A stretch of DNA of 64,000 nucleotides from NCBI RefSeq assembly GCF_000230695.2, contig NC_020541.1:1240001-1304000 (forward strand), given 5' to 3'. Position numbers and translations under genes: made by a program. How positions within the stretch are numbered: the stretch's first letter is position 1; each line of letters begins with the position of its first letter. This document shows, one piece after another, positions 48,235 to 57,316 of this stretch. The notes under the pieces were generated by a model. The model was not told the DNA's origin, did no database searches, and worked only from the letters and a program-made list of their open reading frames with translations. The DNA comes from Rhodanobacter denitrificans (GTDB lineage: Bacteria > Pseudomonadota > Gammaproteobacteria > Xanthomonadales > Rhodanobacteraceae).

Positions 48235-48269
48235 CCGGTGCCGGCAGGACACTTGCCTCACCGCACCGG
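48235..48269 (+). promoter_or_regulatory. Candidate S6:S18-binding leader hairpin of rpsF
   Basis: CCGGTGC (48235-48241) pairs with GCACCGG (48263-48269). An inner stem GGCA/TGCC (48243-48246, 48254-48257) leaves a 3' bulge TCACC next to the outer stem. A hairpin with a CCG-containing 3' bulge before rpsF is the known autoregulatory motif bound by S6:S18. Fit is by eye. Confidence 0.45.
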
Positions 48270-48318
48270 CGGGAGGCTGCGAGGCCGCAAGGCCGCATCC
48301 ACAAGGAGTCAACCTACA

Positions 48319-48741
48319 ATGACCCTGCGTCATTACGAAGTTGTGTTCATGGTCCATCCGGACCAGAGCGAGCAGGTCCCCGCGATGCTCGAGCGCTACA
48401 AGGCGCTGATCGAGACCGACGGCGGCAAGATCCACCGCCTGGAAGACTGGGGGCGTCGCCAGCTGGCCTACCCGATCGTCAACCTGGCCAAGGCGCATTA
48501 CGTGCTGCTCAACATCGAAGTGAGCCAGAACGCGCTGAACGAGCTGGAGTCGGGTTTCCGCTTCAACGACGCCGTGCTGCGCCACCTGGTGATCCGTCGC
48601 GACGAGGCCGACACCGAGCCGTCCTTCATCCTGAAGTCGAAGGAGAAGGACGATGCCAAGTCCACCCGCCGTCGCGACGACGAGGGTGAGGGCGAGGGCC
48701 GCGGCCACGACCGCGACAACGATCGCGACAGCGACGACTGA
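48319..48741 (+). CDS. rpsF: 30S ribosomal protein S6
   Basis: S6 binds S18 and the platform of the 30S subunit. The 140-residue protein starts [12 protein letters not shown], contains [19 protein letters not shown], and ends in an acidic Asp/Glu/Arg tail like that glutamylated in E. coli. AAGGAG precedes the ATG. First gene of rpsF-rpsR-rplI. Confidence 0.97.
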   Translation: MTLRHYEVVFMVHPDQSEQVPAMLERYKALIETDGGKIHRLEDWGRRQLAYPIVNLAKAHYVLLNIEVSQNALNELESGFRFNDAVLRHLVIRRDEADTEPSFILKSKEKDDAKSTRRRDDEGEGEGRGHDRDNDRDSDD

Positions 48742-48755
48742 TCAGGAGCACAGCC

Positions 48756-48986
48756 ATGTCCAAGTTTTTCCGCCGCCGCAAGTTTTGCCGCTTCACTGCC
48801 GAGGACGTGAAGGAGATCGACTACAAGGATCTCAACACCCTGCGCCAGTACGTCACCGAGAATGGCAAGATCGTGCCCAGCCGCATCACCGGCACCAAGG
48901 CCCGCTATCAGCGCCAGCTGGCCACCGCGATCAAGCGTGCGCGCTTCCTCTCGCTGCTGCCGTATACCGACAACCACGACGTCTGA
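48756..48986 (+). CDS. rpsR: 30S ribosomal protein S18
   Basis: A 76-residue S18. Family motif R-R-R-K-F-C-R-F, followed by I-D-Y-K-D and [11 protein letters not shown], ends with [10 protein letters not shown]. It partners S6. The single zinc-type cysteine is present, suggesting the C+ or partial form. Confidence 0.97.
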   Translation: MSKFFRRRKFCRFTAEDVKEIDYKDLNTLRQYVTENGKIVPSRITGTKARYQRQLATAIKRARFLSLLPYTDNHDV

Positions 48987-48993
48987 TTGAAAA

Positions 48994-49021
48994 GCAGGGA
49001 ATAGGGAGCAGGGAATAGGGA
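48994..49021. repeat. 14-bp direct repeat (GCAGGGAATAGGGA) between rpsR and rplI
   Basis: Two head-to-tail copies (48994-49007, 49008-49021). Related GGGAATAGGGAAT runs lie at 49652-49675, and the reverse form at 55088-55104. Such tracts are common intergenic repeats in this order. Confidence 0.7.
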
Positions 49022-49137
49022 GTTGGTTGCCTCGCGGCACTTGCTGTTCCTGTTCCCCATTTCCCCTTCCCGGAAATTCGGACAACCGTCCTCTGGCTGC
49101 GCCGGGCCACACCGGCGCTAACGAACAGGAAAGCATC

Positions 49138-49587
49138 ATGGAACTCATTCTTCTGCAGAAGGTCCGCAACCTCGGTACGCTCGGCGACAAGGTCGTCGTG
49201 AAGCCGGGTTACGGGCGCAACTACCTGCTGCCGCAGGGCAAGGCCGTGCGCGTCAATGCCGCCAACCTGGCCGCGTTCGAGCAGCGTCGCGCCGAATACG
49301 AGGCGAAGGCCAACACCATGCTGGCCAATGCCGAGTCGCGCAAGGCCAAGCTGGCCGATGCATCGGTCACCATCGCCGCACACTCCAGCGCCGAAGGCAA
49401 GCTGTTCGGCTCGGTTGGTCCGCGCGACATCGCCGAGGCGCTGGTCGCCGCCGGCCACGAAGTCCACAAGAACGAAGTTATCCTGGGCGAAGGCCCGCTG
49501 CGCAACGTCGGCGAGTACGACGTGGTGGTGAGTCTGCACGCCGACGTGCAGACCACGGTCAAGGTGGTCGTGGTCGGCGACAAGTAA
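49138..49587 (+). CDS. rplI: 50S ribosomal protein L9
   Basis: The 149-residue L9 has an N-terminal domain with the [25 protein letters not shown] signature, a long helix and a C-terminal domain. ACAGGAAAGC precedes the ATG. It is separated from rpsR by 151 bases that contain GGGAATAG-type repeats, an unusually wide gap inside a ribosomal protein operon. Confidence 0.97.
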   Translation: MELILLQKVRNLGTLGDKVVVKPGYGRNYLLPQGKAVRVNAANLAAFEQRRAEYEAKANTMLANAESRKAKLADASVTIAAHSSAEGKLFGSVGPRDIAEALVAAGHEVHKNEVILGEGPLRNVGEYDVVVSLHADVQTTVKVVVVGDK

Positions 49588-49618
49588 GCCGTACGCCATC
49601 CGCGTGGTGGAACGAACG

Positions 49619-49645
49619 GGCGCCGCGAGGCGCCTGTTTGTTTTT
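49619..49645 (+). terminator. Terminator after rplI
   Basis: GGCGCC-GCGA-GGCGCC stem followed by TGTTTGTTTTT; ends the rpsF operon. Confidence 0.85.
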
Positions 49646-49732
49646 GGAGGCCGGGAATAGGGAATGGAGAATGGGCAACGGCCGGAGCGTCGCGGTTCCT
49701 GCCTTCGATTCCCCGTTCCGTGTTCGCAGGTT

Positions 49733-49762
49733 TTATCCCCATCAACCCACAGCTTATCCACA
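49733..49762 (+). promoter_or_regulatory. DnaA boxes upstream of dnaB
   Basis: TTATCCACA at 49754-49762 is a perfect consensus DnaA box. TTATCCCCA at 49733-49741, 21 bases upstream in the same orientation, differs at one base. They lie about 115-140 bases before the dnaB start. DnaA-dependent control of dnaB is inferred; the neighbourhood is not oriC-like in gene content. Confidence 0.6.
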
Positions 49763-49875
49763 AGGTTGTTGTATCGACGGTTGAGACGCCGCCGCGCATC
49801 ATGGTGTCCGTGTGGCTACCCGCGACATGTCGGTGCATCGCGTGCCGCTCGCGGGGCAATTTTCGAGGTAAGTCG

Positions 49876-51270
49876 ATGTCCTTCGTGCCCGAGCGCAAAC
49901 CTTCCTCTCCCGCCATCGAGGCACTGCGGGTGCCGCCGCATTCCATCGAGGCCGAGCAGGCGGTGCTGGGCGGCCTGATGCTGGCGCCGGATGCGCTGGA
50001 CAAGGTGGCCGATCGGCTCGGCGAGGACGATTTCTACCGCAAGGACCACCGGCTGATCTGGCGTGCGATCAACGAGCTGGCGAACAAGGGCATGCCGTGC
50101 GACGCGGTGACCCTGGGTGACTGGTTCGAGAGCAACGGCCTGGCCGAGATGGTCGGCGGCGCCGGCTACCTGATCGAGCTGGCCAACAGCACGCCCAGCG
50201 CCGCCAACATCGCCGCCTACGCCGAGATCGTGCGCGAGAAATCGGTGCTGCGCCAGCTGATCGACGCCGGCACCTCGATCACCGAGGACGGCTACCGGCC
50301 CGAGGGCAAGAGCGTGCACGAGGTGCTGGAAAGCGCCGAGCAGCGCGTGTTCCACATTGCCGAATCCGGCGCGCGCGGCAAGAAAGACTCCGTCTCCATG
50401 CGCGAGGCGGTGAAGGACGCGTTCCGCCTGCTCACCGAGCGCTACGAGAACCGCGGCCAGCTGACCGGCGTCAGCACCGGCTTCACCGACCTGGACAGGC
50501 TCACCTCCGGCCTGCAGCCGTCGGACCTGATCATCGTGGCGGCGCGCCCGTCGATGGGCAAGACCGCCTTCGCGCTGAACATCGCCGAGGCCGCCGCGCT
50601 GGGCGGCAAGAAGGCGGTGGTGGTGTTCTCGATGGAAATGTCCTCCTCGCAGCTGGCCTTCCGGCTGATCTCCTCGGTCGGGCGCATCCACCAGCAGCAT
50701 CTGCGCAACGGCGACCTGCAGGAGGAGGACTGGCCGCGCGTGTCCAATGCGATCGCGCTGCTGTCCGAAGCGAAGATCTTCATCGACGACACGCCTGGCC
50801 TGTCGCCGGTGGAGCTGCGCTCGCGCGCGCGCCGGCTGCACCGCGAGCACGGCGGGCTGGGCCTGATCGTGATCGACTACCTGCAGCTGATGCAGGTGCC
50901 CGGCAACAAGGAGAACCGCGCCACCGAGATCTCGGAGATCTCGCGCTCGCTGAAGGGGCTGGCCAAGGAGCTGAACGTGCCGGTGATTGCCCTGTCGCAG
51001 TTGAACCGCTCGCTGGAGCAGCGCGCCGACAAGCGTCCGATGATGTCCGACCTGCGCGAATCCGGCGCGATCGAGCAGGACGCCGACGTGATCATGTTCA
51101 TCTACCGCGACGAGTACTACAACAAGGAATCGCCCGACAAGGGCGTCGCCGAGATCATCATCGGCAAGCAGCGCAACGGCCCCACAGACACCTGCAAGCT
51201 CACCTTCCTCGGCCACTACACCCAGTTCGTGAACTACGCGTCGGATTCGTTCGTCGGCTCGTTCGACTGA
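49876..51270 (+). CDS. dnaB: Replicative DNA helicase DnaB
   Basis: The hexameric helicase of the replication fork. The 464-residue protein has an N-terminal domain (E-A-E-Q-A-V-L-G-G-L-M) and a RecA-like C-terminal domain with Walker A R-P-S-M-G-K-T-A (about residue 220) and the D-Y-L-Q-L-M Walker B. S-Q-L-N-R-S-L-E-x-R-x-D-K-R-P and D-L-R-E-S-G-A-I-E-Q-D-A-D complete the signature. No intein is present. CGAGGTAAG precedes the ATG; the frame extends 52 codons above without similarity. Confidence 0.97.
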   Translation: MSFVPERKPSSPAIEALRVPPHSIEAEQAVLGGLMLAPDALDKVADRLGEDDFYRKDHRLIWRAINELANKGMPCDAVTLGDWFESNGLAEMVGGAGYLIELANSTPSAANIAAYAEIVREKSVLRQLIDAGTSITEDGYRPEGKSVHEVLESAEQRVFHIAESGARGKKDSVSMREAVKDAFRLLTERYENRGQLTGVSTGFTDLDRLTSGLQPSDLIIVAARPSMGKTAFALNIAEAAALGGKKAVVVFSMEMSSSQLAFRLISSVGRIHQQHLRNGDLQEEDWPRVSNAIALLSEAKIFIDDTPGLSPVELRSRARRLHREHGGLGLIVIDYLQLMQVPGNKENRATEISEISRSLKGLAKELNVPVIALSQLNRSLEQRADKRPMMSDLRESGAIEQDADVIMFIYRDEYYNKESPDKGVAEIIIGKQRNGPTDTCKLTFLGHYTQFVNYASDSFVGSFD

Positions 51271-51383
51271 GGGCAAGGAAACCGCGCGGCGAAAACGGAC
51301 AGCTTTTCGCGCCGATACGTCTCGCCGCCTGCGATGATCGCGTGCCAAGCTCGCTTCATCCACGCATCCAGCCGGGAACCCGC

Positions 51384-52769
51384 ATGGCCAAAGCCAAGAC
51401 CGCCTACGTCTGCACCGATTGCGGCGCCGAACACCCGAAGTGGCAAGGTTCATGTGCCGAGTGCGGCGCCTGGAACACGCTCAGCGAGATCGTGCTGGCG
51501 CCGGCCTCGGCGGCGAAGCCGTCGGTGGGCGCGCAGCGCTCCAGCTACGCCGGTGCCGCCGCCGGCGCGCCGCGCATCACGCCACTGACCGCGGTGGCGC
51601 TGACCACCGAGGCGCGCACGCTGACCGGCATTGGCGAACTGGACCGCGTGCTGGGGGGCGGCCTGGTCGAGGGTTCGGTGGTGTTGATCGGCGGCGACCC
51701 CGGCATTGGCAAGTCCACCCTGCTGCTGCAGATGCTGGGCATGCTGGGCGCGCATCTGTCCAGCGTCTATGTCACTGGCGAGGAATCGCTGGCGCAGGTG
51801 GCCGCACGCGCGCAGCGCCTGGGCCTGCCGTTGGAGCCGCTGCAGGCGCTGGCCGAAACCTGCATGGAGCGCATCCTCGAACAGGCCGCGGCGATGCGCC
51901 CGCGGGTGCTGGTGATCGACTCGATCCAGACCATCTGGACCGAATTGCTCACCGCCGCGCCCGGTTCGGTGTCGCAGGTGCGCGAGTCGGCGGCCAAGCT
52001 CACCCGCTATGCCAAGGAGACCGGCACCTCGGTGTTCCTGGTCGGCCACGTCACCAAGGAAGGCGGCATCGCCGGCCCGCGCGTGCTCGAGCACATGGTC
52101 GACGCAGTGCTGTATTTCGAGGGCGAATCCGGTTCGCGCTTCCGCGTGCTGCGCGCGTTCAAGAACCGCTTCGGCGCGGTCAACGAACTGGGCGTGTTCG
52201 CGATGAGCGACAAGGGCCTGCGCGAAGTGCCGAACCCGTCGGCGATCTTCCTGTCCGCGCACGCGGGGCCGACTTCGGGCAGCGCCGTGATGGTCACCCG
52301 CGAGGGCACCCGGCCGCTGCTGGTGGAGGTACAGGCGCTGGTCGATCAGTCCTCGCTGGGCAACCCGCGCCGGGTCACCCTGGGGCTGGAGCAGAACCGG
52401 CTGGCGATGTTGCTGGCCGTGCTGCACCGGCATGGCGGCGTGGCGGCCTACGACCAGGACGTGTTCGTCAACGTGGTCGGCGGCATCCGCGTGCAGGAAA
52501 CCGCCGCCGACCTGCCGGTGCTGCTGGCGGTACTGTCGTCCCTGCGCGACCGGCCACTGCCGGAGCACACCATCGCCTTCGGCGAAGTCGGCCTGTCCGG
52601 CGAGATCCGCCCGGTGCCGAACGGCGAGGAGCGCCTGAAGGAAGCTGCCCATCACGGCTTCCGCCGCGCCATCGTGCCGAAGGCGAACGCGCCGAAGAAG
52701 GGTCGCGTCGGCGAGATGGAGGTGGTCGGGGTGGAGCGCTTGAGCGAGGCGATCGACGCCTGCCGCTGA
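51384..52769 (+). CDS. radA: DNA repair protein RadA
   Basis: RadA (Sms) is a RecA-related branch-migration helicase that processes recombination intermediates. The 461-residue protein has an N-terminal zinc finger (C-T-D-C-G and C-A-E-C-G), Walker A G-G-D-P-G-I-G-K-S-T, the RadA-specific F-K-N-R-F-G motif, and a Lon-like C-terminal domain with E-V-G-L-S-G-E-I-R. Start at the ATG 51384 (14 codons inside a longer frame) agrees with the family. Confidence 0.96.
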   Translation: MAKAKTAYVCTDCGAEHPKWQGSCAECGAWNTLSEIVLAPASAAKPSVGAQRSSYAGAAAGAPRITPLTAVALTTEARTLTGIGELDRVLGGGLVEGSVVLIGGDPGIGKSTLLLQMLGMLGAHLSSVYVTGEESLAQVAARAQRLGLPLEPLQALAETCMERILEQAAAMRPRVLVIDSIQTIWTELLTAAPGSVSQVRESAAKLTRYAKETGTSVFLVGHVTKEGGIAGPRVLEHMVDAVLYFEGESGSRFRVLRAFKNRFGAVNELGVFAMSDKGLREVPNPSAIFLSAHAGPTSGSAVMVTREGTRPLLVEVQALVDQSSLGNPRRVTLGLEQNRLAMLLAVLHRHGGVAAYDQDVFVNVVGGIRVQETAADLPVLLAVLSSLRDRPLPEHTIAFGEVGLSGEIRPVPNGEERLKEAAHHGFRRAIVPKANAPKKGRVGEMEVVGVERLSEAIDACR

Positions 52770-52778
52770 ACGTTGCCG

Positions 52779-53576
52779 CTACATCCCCCGGTGCAGAATC
52801 AGTTCCAGCACCGCCTTGCTGCCGAAGAACGCCAGCATCAGCACGGCCATCCCGATCAGGGTCAGGTTGACTGCGCGCGCGCCGCGCCAGCCGTGCCGCC
52901 AGCGGCCGTACAGCAGCACGCCGAACACCAGCCAGGCGCCGATCGACAGCACGGTCTTGTGCGCCAGGTGCTGGCCGAACAGGTTGTCGACGAACAGCAC
53001 GCCGGTGAGCAGGGTCAGCGTAAGCAGCACGAAGCCGGCGCTGATCAGGCGGAACAGCAGGGTTTCGGTCAGGGTCAGCGGCGGCAGCGCGCGCAGCCAG
53101 CGGCCGAACTGGCGATGGCGCAACGCCCGCTCCTGGAGCGCCAGCAGGATCGCCAGCGCCGCGGCGATCGACAGCACGCCGAACGCGAGCAGGGCCACCG
53201 TCACGTGCAACTTGATCTGCCAGTCCATCGGCTGCGGCAGGGTGGGCGGCGCCAGGAAGCCATCCAGCGCGAGCAGCGCGGCGGTCAGCGGGAACACGAT
53301 GACGCCGAGCGCGGCGACCGGACGCGAGGCATTCACCAGCAGGGTCAGTGCCGAGACGACGAACGCGACCAGCGACAGCGCGGCGAAGAAGTGCAGGTCC
53401 AGCGCGCCGCGGTGCATGCCCAGCAGGATGCCGGCGTGGATCAGCACGGCGCTGCCGGCCAGCACCAGCGCCAGCCGGTTCAGCGGTTGCCCGCCGCCCA
53501 GCAGCGGGCGCGCCAGCCCGGCAGCGGCGGCGAGATAGAGCACGATGGCGAGTAGGGCAAGAACGTGGAGGGTCAT
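52779..53576 (-). CDS. ypjD: Cytochrome c assembly-type membrane protein (YpjD)
   Basis: A 265-residue protein with eight hydrophobic segments of the CcsA/CcmC (cytochrome c assembly) family. Candidate heme-contact histidines lie in I-K-L-H-V-T-V-A and L-A-H-K-T-V-L. YpjD is regularly found divergent from ffh in gammaproteobacteria, as here. Its exact role is not settled. The start at 53576 follows six extra open codons that are not conserved. Confidence 0.85.
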   Translation of the reverse strand: MTLHVLALLAIVLYLAAAAGLARPLLGGGQPLNRLALVLAGSAVLIHAGILLGMHRGALDLHFFAALSLVAFVVSALTLLVNASRPVAALGVIVFPLTAALLALDGFLAPPTLPQPMDWQIKLHVTVALLAFGVLSIAAALAILLALQERALRHRQFGRWLRALPPLTLTETLLFRLISAGFVLLTLTLLTGVLFVDNLFGQHLAHKTVLSIGAWLVFGVLLYGRWRHGWRGARAVNLTLIGMAVLMLAFFGSKAVLELILHRGM

Positions 53577-53672
53577 GGCCGCGCAGTGTCGCACAGGGTC
53601 GTGCCGGCATGCATGCGGAGCGGAGCGATCCGTCCGCTATAATCGGCCACTTTCCCGTTTGCCGGTTTCGCC

Positions 53673-55052
53673 ATGTTCGAGTCGCTCAGCCAACGCCTTT
53701 CCACCACCGTCAATCGCCTGCGCGGTCGCGGCCGGCTGACCGAGGAGAACATCCGCGAAGCCCTGCGCGAGGTGCGCATCGCGCTGCTGGAGGCGGACGT
53801 GGCGCTGCCGGTGGTGCAGGCGCTGATCCAGCGCATCAAGGTACGCGCGGTCGGCCAGGACGTGACCAAGAGCCTGTCGCCGGGCCAGGCGCTGATCAAG
53901 GTGGTCAGCGACGAGCTGACCGTGGTGATGGGCACTGCCAACACCGAGCTGAACCTGGCCCAGCAGCCGCCGGCCGTGGTGCTGATGGCCGGCCTGCAGG
54001 GCGCCGGCAAGACCACCACGGTGGCCAAGCTGGCGCGATTGCTGACCGAGCGCAAGAAGAAAAAGGTGATGGTGGTCAGCTGCGACGTCTACCGCCCGGC
54101 CGCCATCGAGCAGTTGCGCACGCTGGCCGAGCAGGTCGGGGTGAAGTTCTTCCCGTCCGCGGCGGGTCAGGATCCGGTGCAGATCGCCAGGGACGCGATC
54201 GCCGCTGCGCGGCGCGAGGTGGTCGATGTGCTGCTGGTCGATACCGCCGGCCGCCTGCACGTGGACGAGGCGATGATGGCCGAGATCAAGGCGCTGCACG
54301 CCGCGGTCACGCCGATCGAGACCCTGTTCGTGGTCGATTCGATGACCGGCCAGGACGCCGCCAACACCGCCAAGGCATTCAACGAGGCGCTGCCGCTGAC
54401 CGGCGTGATCCTGACCAAGACCGACGGCGACGCCCGCGGCGGTGCCGCGCTGTCGGTGCGCTACGTCACCGGCAAGCCGATCAAGTTCCTCGGCGCCGGC
54501 GAGAAGAGCGACGCGCTGGAACCGTTCCACCCGGATCGTCTGGCCCAGCGCATCCTCGGCATGGGCGACGTGCTGTCGCTGGTCGAGGAGGTCGAGCGCA
54601 AGGTCGACCAGGACAAGGCGCAGAAGCTGGCCCAGAAGGTGATGAAGGGCAAGCGCTTCGACCTGAACGACATGAAGGACCAGTTGGAGCAGATGGGCAA
54701 CATGGGCGGCCTGGCCGGCCTGATGGACAAGCTGCCCGGCGTGTCCAGCCTGCCGGACAGCGTCAAATCGAAAGTGAACGATGGCGAGATGAAGCGCATG
54801 ATCGCGATCATCAGCTCGATGACGAAGAAGGAGCGCCGCCATCCGGATCTGCTGAACGGCTCGCGCCGCGCCCGCGTGGCGCGCGGTTCAGGCACCCAGC
54901 CGGCCGACGTCAACCGCCTGCTGAAGCAGTACATGCAGATGGAAAAGATGATGTCCAAGCTGTCCAAGGGTGGCAGCAAGGGCCTGCTGCGGCAGATGCG
55001 CGGAGCCATGAAGGGCATGGGCGGCATGGGCGGGCTGCCGCCGATGCGCTGA
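53673..55052 (+). CDS. ffh: Signal recognition particle protein Ffh
   Basis: The GTPase of the signal recognition particle, which targets membrane proteins with 4.5S RNA. The 459-residue protein has the NG domain with [26 protein letters not shown] and [10 protein letters not shown]. The methionine-rich M domain (about residues 330-455) ends in [13 protein letters not shown]. The gene for 4.5S RNA was not found in the window. Confidence 0.97.
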   Translation: MFESLSQRLSTTVNRLRGRGRLTEENIREALREVRIALLEADVALPVVQALIQRIKVRAVGQDVTKSLSPGQALIKVVSDELTVVMGTANTELNLAQQPPAVVLMAGLQGAGKTTTVAKLARLLTERKKKKVMVVSCDVYRPAAIEQLRTLAEQVGVKFFPSAAGQDPVQIARDAIAAARREVVDVLLVDTAGRLHVDEAMMAEIKALHAAVTPIETLFVVDSMTGQDAANTAKAFNEALPLTGVILTKTDGDARGGAALSVRYVTGKPIKFLGAGEKSDALEPFHPDRLAQRILGMGDVLSLVEEVERKVDQDKAQKLAQKVMKGKRFDLNDMKDQLEQMGNMGGLAGLMDKLPGVSSLPDSVKSKVNDGEMKRMIAIISSMTKKERRHPDLLNGSRRARVARGSGTQPADVNRLLKQYMQMEKMMSKLSKGGSKGLLRQMRGAMKGMGGMGGLPPMR

Positions 55053-55185
55053 GGGCGGCGGCGCAGTCCGAGGCTGCTTTTCCGATGCCCTATTCCCTTT
55101 TCCCGATTACGCCCCTAAAATACCCCGTTTACCGCGCACGACTCTCGTGCGCCTGCCGCTGATTCGGCAATTCTGGAGTTTTACC

Positions 55186-55440
55186 ATGGTCAAGATTCGT
55201 CTTTCGCGCGGTGGCGCCAAGGGCCGTCCGTTCTACCACGTCGTCGTGACCGATCAGCGCAACAAGCGCGACGGCCGCAACATCGAGAACGTGGGCTTCT
55301 ACAACCCGGTCGCGGCGGGCAAGGACAAGCGCCTTGAGCTGAACATCGCGCGCGTGCAGGAGTGGGTCGGCAAGGGTGCCCAGTTGACCGACAAGGTCGC
55401 CGCCCTGGTCAAGGAAGCCGGCAAGCAGCAGGCTGCCTGA
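55186..55440 (+). CDS. rpsP: 30S ribosomal protein S16
   Basis: The 84-residue S16 opens with [16 protein letters not shown] and has [12 protein letters not shown]. The start at 55186 follows GGAG. It begins the rpsP-rimM-trmD-rplS operon, a conserved arrangement; rimM follows after one base. Confidence 0.97.
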   Translation: MVKIRLSRGGAKGRPFYHVVVTDQRNKRDGRNIENVGFYNPVAAGKDKRLELNIARVQEWVGKGAQLTDKVAALVKEAGKQQAA

Positions 55441-55441
55441 A

Positions 55442-55975
55442 GTGGCGGCAGCCGGTCGGCGCGTCCTGATCGGACGCATCGTCGGGCTGTATGGCGTGCA
55501 GGGCTGGCTGAAGATCGAATCCTTCGCCGAGCCGCGCATGCGCATCTTCGACTACCAGCCGTGGCTGCTCGGTGCAGCGCCCGGCACGGAGACGCAGGTC
55601 AGCGGAGTGAAGGGTCGTGCGCAGGGCAAGGGCATGGTGGCCCATCTGCCCGGGGTGGACGACCGGGAGCAGGCAGCGGCGCTGGTCGGTGCCGACATCC
55701 ATGTCGCCCGCGAGCAGCTGCCGCCGCCGGCGCAAGGCGAGTATTACTGGGTCGATCTCGAAGGACTTGAGGTCGTCACCACGGAAGGCGTGAAGCTGGG
55801 GCGGGTCAGTCACCTGTTCGCCACCGGTGCCAACGATGTCGTGGTGGTGAGGGACGGCGAGCGCGAGCGCGAGCGCGAGCGCGAGCGGCTGGTCCCCTTC
55901 GTCCAGGGTTCGTATGTGCGTTCGGTGGACTTGTCCGCAGGGCGCATGGTGGTGGACTGGGATCCCGAGTTCTGA
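55442..55975 (+). CDS. rimM: Ribosome maturation factor RimM
   Basis: RimM helps assemble the 30S head and binds S19. The 177-residue protein has [15 protein letters not shown] at the N-terminus and a PRC-barrel C-terminal domain with [11 protein letters not shown]. The start is GTG. The usual single E-R-E-R before L-V-P-F is expanded here to E-R repeated five times, encoded by a hexanucleotide repeat (55859-55888). Confidence 0.94.
   Translation: MAAAGRRVLIGRIVGLYGVQGWLKIESFAEPRMRIFDYQPWLLGAAPGTETQVSGVKGRAQGKGMVAHLPGVDDREQAAALVGADIHVAREQLPPPAQGEYYWVDLEGLEVVTTEGVKLGRVSHLFATGANDVVVVRDGERERERERERLVPFVQGSYVRSVDLSAGRMVVDWDPEF
55859..55888 (+). repeat. GAGCGC hexanucleotide repeat in rimM
   Basis: Four perfect GAGCGC units and a fifth ending GAGCGG. 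In frame, coding for (Glu-Arg)5. It is a likely site of replication slippage without frameshift. Confidence 0.9.
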
Positions 55976-56010
55976 CGTCGCCGGGTCGCGGGCTGAGGGG
56001 GTCGAGGATC

Positions 56011-56784
56011 ATGCGCATCGATGTCGTCAGCCTGTTTCCCGACTTCGTGCGCCAGTGCGCCGCCGTCGGTGTGGTGGGACGCGCGCAGCAACGCGAGCTG
56101 CTGCAGGTGGAAACCTGGAACCCGCGCGACTACGCCACCGACAAGCACCGCAGCGTGGACAGCGGCTCGTATGGCGGCGGTCCCGGGATGGTGATGATGA
56201 TCGAGCCGTTGCGCACGACCCTGGCGGCCATGCGCGCGGCGGCACCGGAACCGGTGCATCTGGTTTATCTCAGTCCGCAGGGAGTGCGGCTGACGCAGGG
56301 CCGGGTGGAGGCGCTGGCGAAGTTGCCGCGCATCGCTCTGCTCTGCGGGCGTTACGAAGGTGTGGACGAGCGTCTGCTGGCGCACGAGGTCGACGAGGAG
56401 CTTTCCATCGGCGATTATGTGCTGTCCGGCGGCGAGCTCGCCGCGGCGGTGGTCATCGACGCGGTGGGGCGCTTGCAGGAAGGTGCGTTGCACGATGCAC
56501 AGTCGGCCGAACAGGATTCGTTCGCTGACGGCCTGCTGGATTGCCCGCACTATGCGAGGCCGGTGCACGATGCACTGGGTAGCGTGCCGGACGTGCTGCT
56601 GTCCGGCGACCACGCGGCAATTGCCCGCTGGCGCCTGAAGCAGTCGCTGGGACGCACCTGGTTGCGCCGCCCGGACTTGTTGTCACAGCGTGGACTGGAT
56701 GCGGCATCCCGGGCCTTGCTGGATGAATTCCGCCGCGAACATGCCCAAGCCGGGCGTTTGCGGCAAGACGATGCGGCCGAATGA
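56011..56784 (+). CDS. trmD: tRNA (guanine-37-N1)-methyltransferase TrmD
   Basis: TrmD methylates G37 next to the anticodon and prevents frameshifting. The 257-residue SPOUT enzyme shows the knot motifs [11 protein letters not shown] and [11 protein letters not shown], together with [10 protein letters not shown] near residue 50. It lies between rimM and rplS, as is usual. Confidence 0.97.
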   Translation: MRIDVVSLFPDFVRQCAAVGVVGRAQQRELLQVETWNPRDYATDKHRSVDSGSYGGGPGMVMMIEPLRTTLAAMRAAAPEPVHLVYLSPQGVRLTQGRVEALAKLPRIALLCGRYEGVDERLLAHEVDEELSIGDYVLSGGELAAAVVIDAVGRLQEGALHDAQSAEQDSFADGLLDCPHYARPVHDALGSVPDVLLSGDHAAIARWRLKQSLGRTWLRRPDLLSQRGLDAASRALLDEFRREHAQAGRLRQDDAAE

Positions 56785-56828
56785 CGACCGCAGCATTGAT
56801 ATCGCTGAAGTGAACCGACAGGTGCGCC

Positions 56829-57221
56829 ATGAACAAGATCATTGAACAGTTCGAATCCGAGCAGATCACCCGCCAGCTGCCGGAATTCAGCCCCGGCGAC
56901 ACCGTGGTGGTCAACGTCAAGGTGAAGGAAGGCAACCGCGAGCGCGTGCAGGCGTTCGAGGGCATCGTCATCGCCAAGCGCAGCCGCGGCCTGCATTCGG
57001 CCTTCACCGTGCGCAAGATCTCGCATGGCACCGGCGTGGAGCGCGTGTTCCAGGCGCACAGCCCGGCCATCGACTCGGTGACCGTGAAGCGCAGGGGCAA
57101 GGTGCGCGGCGCCAAGCTGTACTACCTGCGTGGCCTGGAAGGCAAGGCCGCCCGCATCAAGGAAGACGTCGCCGCCGCCGCCGCCGCCAAGGCGAACGCG
57201 AAGGCTGCCGCCGCCGAGTAA
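56829..57221 (+). CDS. rplS: 50S ribosomal protein L19
   Basis: The 130-residue L19 contains the core [23 protein letters not shown] and later [24 protein letters not shown]. A lysine/alanine tail ([11 protein letters not shown]) extends past the usual end. It is followed by a strong terminator. Confidence 0.97.
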   Translation: MNKIIEQFESEQITRQLPEFSPGDTVVVNVKVKEGNRERVQAFEGIVIAKRSRGLHSAFTVRKISHGTGVERVFQAHSPAIDSVTVKRRGKVRGAKLYYLRGLEGKAARIKEDVAAAAAAKANAKAAAAE

Positions 57222-57245
57222 TCCGCTGCGCCATCGCTGCATGAA

Positions 57246-57274
57246 AAACCCGCGGAGCGATCCGCGGGTTTTTT
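57246..57274 (+). terminator. Terminator after rplS
   Basis: AACCCGCGGA-GCGA-TCCGCGGGTT stem with six T in a row after it; ends the rpsP operon. Confidence 0.92.
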
Positions 57275-57316
57275 CGTGCTTGCGGGGTGGCGTGCGGCAG
57301 GTTTTGCCGGAAGGGG

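Noticed and set aside
49733..49762. DnaA boxes considered as oriC
   Set aside because: Only two boxes, no AT-rich unwinding element, and no dnaA, dnaN, gyrB or rpmH nearby; the setting is the rplI-dnaB junction.
53600..55180. Search for the 4.5S RNA gene near ffh
   Set aside because: No GGAAG/AGCA-type hairpin of about 110 bases was seen in the flanks.
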